NCBI GenBank assembly: GCA_009746045.1
Contig: RPFO01000041.1
Location: 4,275,920 to 4,339,919 of the forward strand
Direction of reading: 5' to 3'
DNA: 64,000 nucleotides
Source of the DNA: Mesostigma viride
Lineage: Eukaryota; Streptophyta; Mesostigmatophyceae; Mesostigmatales; Mesostigmataceae
Shown: one piece after another, positions 54,201 through 64,000 of the stretch
Layout: the number at the start of each line of letters is the position of its first letter
How positions within the stretch are numbered: position 1 is the first letter of the stretch
Translations under genes and position numbers: made by a program
Notes under the pieces: generated by a model
Seen by the model: only the letters and a program-made list of their open reading frames with translations
The model's database searches: none
Told to the model about the DNA's origin: nothing

Positions 54201-57200
54201 ATCAAACAAAGAAGGGAAAGATACAAGAACACACAACAGGCCCCACAAGGGAAGGGGAAGCGCAACCGCCCCCACCTGCGCGTCGTGCTGCCTCCCTCCC
54301 TTGAACTGCGGCGCCCACCGCCGCACTTGCTCCAGGAACTGGGAGGGGCAGACCGCAGGCGGCGGGTTGCGCGACCACAGCTCCTTGATCAGGTCGGAGA
54401 AGGCGAGCGCCAGGCCGCGGCCCTTGGGCCGACCCGAGTGGATTGTCTCCCGCGCGCCGTCACGCAGCCAGAAGAGGGCCAGCGCTGGAGGCGGAAATAC
54501 GGGTGGGAATGCAGGTGGAGACAGGAGGTGGGAAAAAAGGGTTTGGAAAAAAGGGGGGTGGAAAAAAGGGGGGTTGGGGGGTGGGAGACTGGTGGACATG
54601 TAAGGCAAGTTGGCAAGTAGGTCGGCCGGTAGACCTAAAGAAGCCAATCCGATGAAATGTAGCGGAAGGGCGGGGCGGAGCGGGTGTAAGGGGTAGAAGA
54701 ACAGACAGGGATGGCGCTTTAGTTTATTTGTTTTAAGGGGGCCTGGCAGGGTGGGATGCGGCGCGGCATGGTGCCGCATGGTGGGGAGAGGTGGCAAATG
54801 TGGCGACATTTAGGGGGCCAAAAAGGAGCGTGCAAGACTATGCGCTTGCACAGTTAAACTACTGCGTGGGCGGCAAATCACGTGGGTGGCAAGTGAGTAG
54901 AGAGGTCAGTCCATGGGACTTGCTCATGAAACTAACACAAGTAGACTCTGCTAAATAAAGGACGGACAGATCGTGGGTGAAGTATTATTATCATGATTAC
55001 TTATATGTTTTTGGTAGTAGTTCAGTATATTTCATGGGTCTATATATTACTAATATGTCTTTGGTAGTAGTTCAGTATATTTCATGGGTCTATATATTAC
55101 TAATATGTCTTTGGTAGTAGTTTAGTATATTTCATGGGTCTATATATTACTAATATGTCTTTGGTAGTAGTTCAGTATATTTCATGGGTCATCGCTGCAG
55201 TCTGCCGCGCTTGACTGGTTTCGCACCAAGTGAATCACAGGCTGCATGTCCACTACTGAACCATAACTTACTAACCAAACCAGTAAACCGTACGTTGCCT
55301 GACTACCCATAACTAACTACCCATAACCAGTAAACCATGTGTTGCTTGACTACCAAGGACTAACTAACCATAACTAGTAAACCGTACATTGCAGTTCTAC
55401 CCATGCGCTTCCATGCGTGGCCACGTGAACCTCTAGCCTGGATACTGCACACGGGACGCTGACGTGATGGGGCACGTTGGATGGTGAAGGCGCAGACCGC
55501 CGTCTGCACTTGAATCCTCTCCACTGTCGACAATACTGGAATCCTAGTCCAGCCCTCTCCCTTATTAACTACGGGTGCGGCCCTGCAATGGAATCCAAGT
55601 ACAGCCCTCTCCCCTGTAAACTGTCGGTGCCGGATGGCCCACGAGACAAGCCTGACCGCGCCGCCTGAGACCCAACGGGTGAAGGTCTAATGCAGGGTGG
55701 GAGGGGAGACACGAGCGCGGGCTCACTAGGAAAAAAAAGACACTCACAAATATATGCCTAAAATGATTTATCCTACATAAGCCTCCCAGGTGGATGACTG
55801 TTTGCCCAAGGTTAAATCACCACATGTAAATGTAGGCCTTAATTGTCCTTTTGGTACAAACATGCCCCAGGTAGCCCGGTGCAACAAGTACGACACACAT
55901 CACCATTCCGACAAGCATGTGAGAACGACCAGCATTCCCACGACGACGGCACCACCCAGGTTATTAATAGCCCAGGAAGAACTCGTTAGGAATGCCAGCC
56001 CCCGGGAATAACCGCGATACTAGAGAACAAGAACCACTAGCGCTGGTCGGGGAATAACCGCGATACCAGAGAACAAGAACCACTAGCGTTGGTCGGGGAA
56101 TAACCGCGATACTAGAGAACAAGAACCACTAGCGCTGGTCGGGGAATAACCGCGATACTAGAGAACAAGAACCACTAGCGCTGGTCGGGGAATAACCGCG
56201 ATACCAGAGAACAAGAACCACTAGCGCTGGTCGGGGAATAACCGCGATACCAGAGAACAAGAACCACTAGAACTGGTCGGGGAATAACCGCGATACCAGA
56301 GAACAAGAACCACTAGCGTTGGTCGGGGAATAACCGCGATACTAGAGAACAAGAACCACTAGCGCTGGTCGGGGAATAACCGCGATACCAGAGAACAAGA
56401 ACCACTAGCGCTGGTCGGGGAATAACCGCGATACCAGAGAACAAGAACCACTAGAACTGGTCGGGGAATAACCGCGATACCAGAGAACAAGAACCACTAG
56501 CGCTGGTCGGGGAATAACCGCGATACTAGAGAACAAGAACCACTAGAACTGGTCGGGGAATAACCGCGATACACTAACGCTGTCCCTCTCCTTGGCAGCG
56601 GGGCACTGCCCGCGCACGAGCCCAGGCCCCAGGCACCCACCTGGGGTGTTGCTCAGGCTCTGCACAGCAGCATTCATGAAGCACGTGTTGCCCAGGTTCT
56701 GGAGCCCCACCACCGCGCGGGGGGGGGCGCCCCCGTGGCCCGCCATAGCTTTGAGGCTCTCTGCTGCCGACCGGCTAGAGTAAAAGGAGCGGCTGCGGCC
56801 CACAAAGGGGGCACCCGTGGCAGGCGACATGGCGGGCGAGAAAGGGGACGAGGGGGGGGAGGAGGGCGACCGCCGGTGGCTGTGACTGGACAGGCGGCGG
56901 GAGCCAGGCAGCGCGGGGGACGCGGGCCCCGTGTTCACGCCTCGGAGCGTTCGCACCAGGGACCCTGACGACGTCAGCAGGGGGGAGGAGCGCGAGGTGT
57001 GGATCGGCGTCATGCTCCGCTTGGCCGTGCTCGTGTGGGCATTGGGCGCAGGCTCGTCGTCGTCGTCGTCATCGTCGTCATCCGCGGCGCCAGGGGCCGA
57101 CCGACCCGCGGCAGGCTTCTGGGGAGTGTAGCGGGACAGCCGGTCGACCGAGGCCTCGGCATCATGACCGTTGCCACCCCGAAGCCGTGGCACGGCGTGG

Positions 57201-57373
57201 TCCTGAGAGAGTCGGAGCGACGCCGACGTGATCCTGGGCAGCCGGCTTGCAAAGCTGGACTGGGATCCTTGCGACTCATCCAACGGCTTCACACCGGCTG
57301 CTATCGGATCGTCCTCTCGCGGAGACTTTGTGGTGGGCTTTGGTCGAAAGCACCGACTTGGATTCAGATTCAT
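48247..57373 (-). CDS. Ubiquitin-specific protease (USP, peptidase C19), 7 exons
   Basis: Removes ubiquitin from proteins as a cysteine protease. Exons on the minus strand: 57,373-56,641; 54,484-54,276; 52,749-52,581; 52,087-51,912; 50,846-50,757; 50,030-49,939; 48,469-48,247. Together they are 1,692 nt, 563 aa; all introns are GT-AG and all phases agree. Residues 1-215 are disordered with Ser/Arg/Pro and an Asp run. The Cys box VGLQNLGNTCFMNAAVQSL has catalytic C231. Next come QHDAQEFLRFLLDGLH, two zinc-finger Cys pairs (CQKC, CPRC) and VLVIHIKR. The His box GSLGGGHYTA has H520, and NYNDS has N537. The compact finger domain is like the USP2/USP8/USP21 type. Start: ATG 57,373 follows an in-frame upstream stop. 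The promoter region is shared with the divergent riboflavin gene. Every large intron carries satellites. Confidence 0.9.
48566..49697. repeat. TGGGT/TGGGC pentamer array in USP intron 6
   Basis: About 1.1 kb of 5-bp units, tgggt and tgggc, in alternating blocks of roughly 40-100 bp, with rare tggga and tggct variants. The plus strand is G-rich (possible G-quadruplexes). In the transcribed RNA of the USP gene it would read as CCCAG/CCCAA. It is open in all frames; those ORFs are artefacts. Confidence 0.95.
49790..49935. repeat. Intronic repeat 'actagcccaccccctccatgc'-type
   Basis: Four to five units of 35-40 bp ending at the donor of USP exon 6; the last unit contains the splice donor itself (cccaccccctcacc). 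Confidence 0.7.
50651..50709. repeat. Partial duplicate of USP exon 5 end with donor
   Basis: Copies 50,751-50,800 at an offset of 100 bp: gcgtaccttgat, gtgggg and aagcggtacac are shared, with one mismatch in about 48 bp. Located in the following intron. Confidence 0.85.
50858..50900. repeat. Poly-G tract before USP exon 5 acceptor
   Basis: Two G runs separated by ccggga. On the gene strand this is a C-rich polypyrimidine tract directly before gtggctcgcag and exon 5, so it may serve the 3' splice site. Confidence 0.7.
50926..51455. repeat. 47-bp minisatellite in USP intron 4
   Basis: About eleven units of acatgaaagcaacttgaaaa plus a variable second half (cccttgcgcctagtattaga or cccttatgcccagtgttgga). 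The two half-variants alternate irregularly. Confidence 0.9.
51680..51840. repeat. LINE/SINE-like tail in USP intron 4
   Basis: gagagctagtgacagggagc, then ccctccctcctcccgtcgtg and ggtgacgcaatcatgtg, resembles 42,570-42,690 (agctagggcgccctccctcc, gtgacgcagtcacgtg). The same retroposon tail family is therefore present in a host intron. Confidence 0.5.
52507..52545. repeat. Partial duplicate of USP exon 3 end with donor
   Basis: accgcagaagatgtcctg, catcacgctgtcgtgcc repeats 52,579-52,613 with one mismatch, in the following intron. It includes the splice-donor bases. Confidence 0.85.
52797..53375. repeat. Microsatellite and 24-bp repeats in USP intron 2
   Basis: 52,797-52,985: GTGC/GTCC tetramer run. 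53,215-53,365: about six copies of cttgctcacaatgcacttcc or cttgctcacaatgcagctaa. Both are intronic, with no coding. Confidence 0.85.
54990..55190. repeat. Tandem repeat in USP intron 1 (~58 bp)
   Basis: Four near-identical units: atgtctttggtagtagttca, gtatatttcatgggtc, tatatattactaat. Confidence 0.9.
56001..56578. repeat. 47-bp minisatellite in USP intron 1
   Basis: About twelve units of ggaataaccgcgatactaga, gaacaagaaccactagcgct, ggtcggg. Variable positions are tacta/tacca and gcgct/gcgtt/aact, in a mixed order that suggests unequal exchange. Confidence 0.95.
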
Positions 57374-59013
57374 ATTATCCACAAGCCGGGGTTAGCCTTC
57401 GTACCAAGGCGGACGTCTGATACGCTGCACAAGGGCTGTTTGAAGCCATTAGGACTGCCAAGCGTAGTTACTAGGAGACGGCCATTGGAACGCGCCCCAT
57501 ACAAAACTTTCCATGTTCACCATTAGCATGTGCCACGTCGCAATTCGTTTGGCCCGGCCAGGCGTCAACTTGGAAATCACCCCACCTGCACTGGCCTGCA
57601 CTGTGCTGTAATCAAGTTTGTCATACCAATTGGTCCATCGGTCTCGCTATGGTAGCAGGGATCTGATAGATCTGCCTTGACCATGCCATGACCAGGTTTA
57701 CCAATAACATTGTAATTTCGTGGAGACTGCCAGCTAGTGAGCCGTCGCGCGCCTTAGTAAAAAGCAAACATGGAGCCACGACAAAGGCTATACGCAATTC
57801 GACCAGGCTAACAAAATTAGTGGGCTCGTCTAGGGCAACATGGTCAAGACTCGGGGCAAGTTCTGCATGCGGGATTCTTTTGTCTGTCCACGCCAGCGTG
57901 AAAAATATGCTCCCAACGGAACATGGCAGAAGGTGCGGTTGCCAGGGGGGTAGCAGCGTAGAGGGCTGTCGCCTGTCGGTGCCTGCTGCGTTAGTACAGC
58001 CAAGTGTCCAGGTTTCCAGGGCTCGCAACCCAAGTCAGGCCGAGTGGCTCTCAGCTCCTGCTAGCGACCCCTGACAAGAGCCCGCCCGCATGCAATGCGA
58101 CGCAACTTGCAAGTCATGTCATGCAATCACCATGCACCAATTACAAGTGTGTGGCTCTGCTGCCCATGTGCGGCGTCAGGATCAACAACAACAACAACAA
58201 GTGTGTGGCAGTTACGTCACCGTATCCTTCGCCGAACACCGAACCGACCCAAATGCGTGCCGCGTGGCAGCAACTTGCCCATGCCCCTTGTGGCGGCGCG
58301 CAGGTTGTAAGAACGGGCATTTCGCTTCACTAATGGCGTAGATGTATCCACGTGTTTCGGCTGGCTCCGGCTTCTCATGGCTCACCGTGTCCGCAGCCCA
58401 AAAGCAACTGAGCGAAAAGCGACCTGCGCCCCCTGAGAGTGTACGGTTAGACTCACCTTCTTGCGAGTGAAGACACAAGGAAGTAAAACTAGCGACGGAA
58501 AGGTGACCCCAAAGTGACTTTCCCATCTATATCCGCCACATGGCGAGGAACGCCCCCCTCCATCACACACGGACCCGGATGAAATTGATGACGCCCCGCA
58601 AACCCGACGCCGAACTTTTATGTCGTGCACGTGGCTGCAGCCTGCGGCCAATGGAATGCCCTGTAGCTGGTTGCGTACGTTTTGATGGATCGCAAATAAC
58701 TTACTTTTGCCGTTGTTGTTTACGTTAGAGACCGAGCGTGGGCTCGGCTTTTCCAAGTCGTGCTTGCAGACGCCCGTTGGGGGCCAGGACGGCGTCATGG
58801 ATGCACTGTTGAGCTCGCCTGCTTCTTCCTGTCGAGTAAACGAAGAAAGATGCATTCAAACGAGCTGTCTTCCGACGTGTTCTAACGACGTATTTTCTAG
58901 AGGCCTTATATTGAGAAAGAGGTACGCTGTTCTACCAGCTATTGCTGCGTATTGTTTTGACGAATTCCGCTCCGAGCTTCCCTGCTGGAATTTTAATTAA
59001 AGTTGCGTGTGCA
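57374..59013. other. Divergent intergenic region
   Basis: Lies between the starts of the protease and riboflavin genes. No supported ORF; possible 5' exons or UTR introns of either gene cannot be excluded. A caacaacaacaa run is at 58,185. Confidence 0.5.

Positions 59014-64000
<4,987 letters not shown>

Noticed and set aside
56001-56578. CRISPR-like array
   Set aside because: 47-bp units are contiguous with no unique spacers, and the locus is a eukaryotic intron.
58212-58855. Minus-strand ORFs of 104-157 codons upstream of the riboflavin gene
   Set aside because: No domain and no splice links that I could justify; left as intergenic.

Overview
This is nuclear DNA from a photosynthetic eukaryote, most likely a green alga. 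The support is a plastid-type riboflavin gene with an N-terminal targeting-like extension, spliceosomal introns with GT-AG borders, a chromodomain Ty3/gypsy element, a copia-like element, RLE-type LINEs and a CACTA transposon. The species cannot be fixed from the sequence; a repeat-rich chlorophyte or prasinophyte is my guess.

Positions 1 to about 45,450 are nested mobile elements and satellites. (a) 1-10,000: a divergent gene pair (a zinc-finger/poly-Q protein on - and a transposase-like protein on +). The middle of the + gene is occupied by a 2.9-kb GC-rich minisatellite where a catalytic core would be expected. (b) 10,225-11,948: a LINE insertion with a 15-bp target-site duplication (TSD) and an internal 0.43-kb inverted duplication. 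(c) 13,300-23,826: a decayed chromovirus (gag, PR, RT, RH, INT, chromodomain, extra ORFs, 3' LTR), split by a solo LTR. (d) 23,885-33,790: an ORF1-only retroposon, split by a complete 7.8-kb copia-like element whose LTRs are about 99% identical. (e) 33,975-39,922: an RLE LINE split by a 4.4-kb CACTA element. (f) 39,911-45,430: two tandem 5'-truncated LINE copies, a second copy of the ORF1 retroposon, and further LINE tails inserted into it.

Positions 47,600-64,000 hold two host genes in divergent orientation. The first is a seven-exon ubiquitin-specific protease on the - strand (57,373 to 48,247); its model closes in frame at 563 aa with every splice phase consistent. The second is a riboflavin-synthesis gene on the + strand (RIBA/RIBB type, DHBP synthase domain) that starts at 59,014 and runs off the window in exon 4. 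Their introns are full of mini- and microsatellites. Several of these arrays are repeated copies of the neighbouring exon edge with its splice site, which is the most distinctive pattern in the host-gene half.

The strongest candidate for something new is the copia-like element. Its domain order is INT-PR-RT-RH rather than PR-INT-RT-RH. It has an in-frame UGA between gag and pol, an extra ORF before gag, an RT with HGDD instead of YVDD, and LTRs ending AGTT...AACT with 5-bp TSDs. A related solo LTR 8 kb away shares the ends and TSD length.
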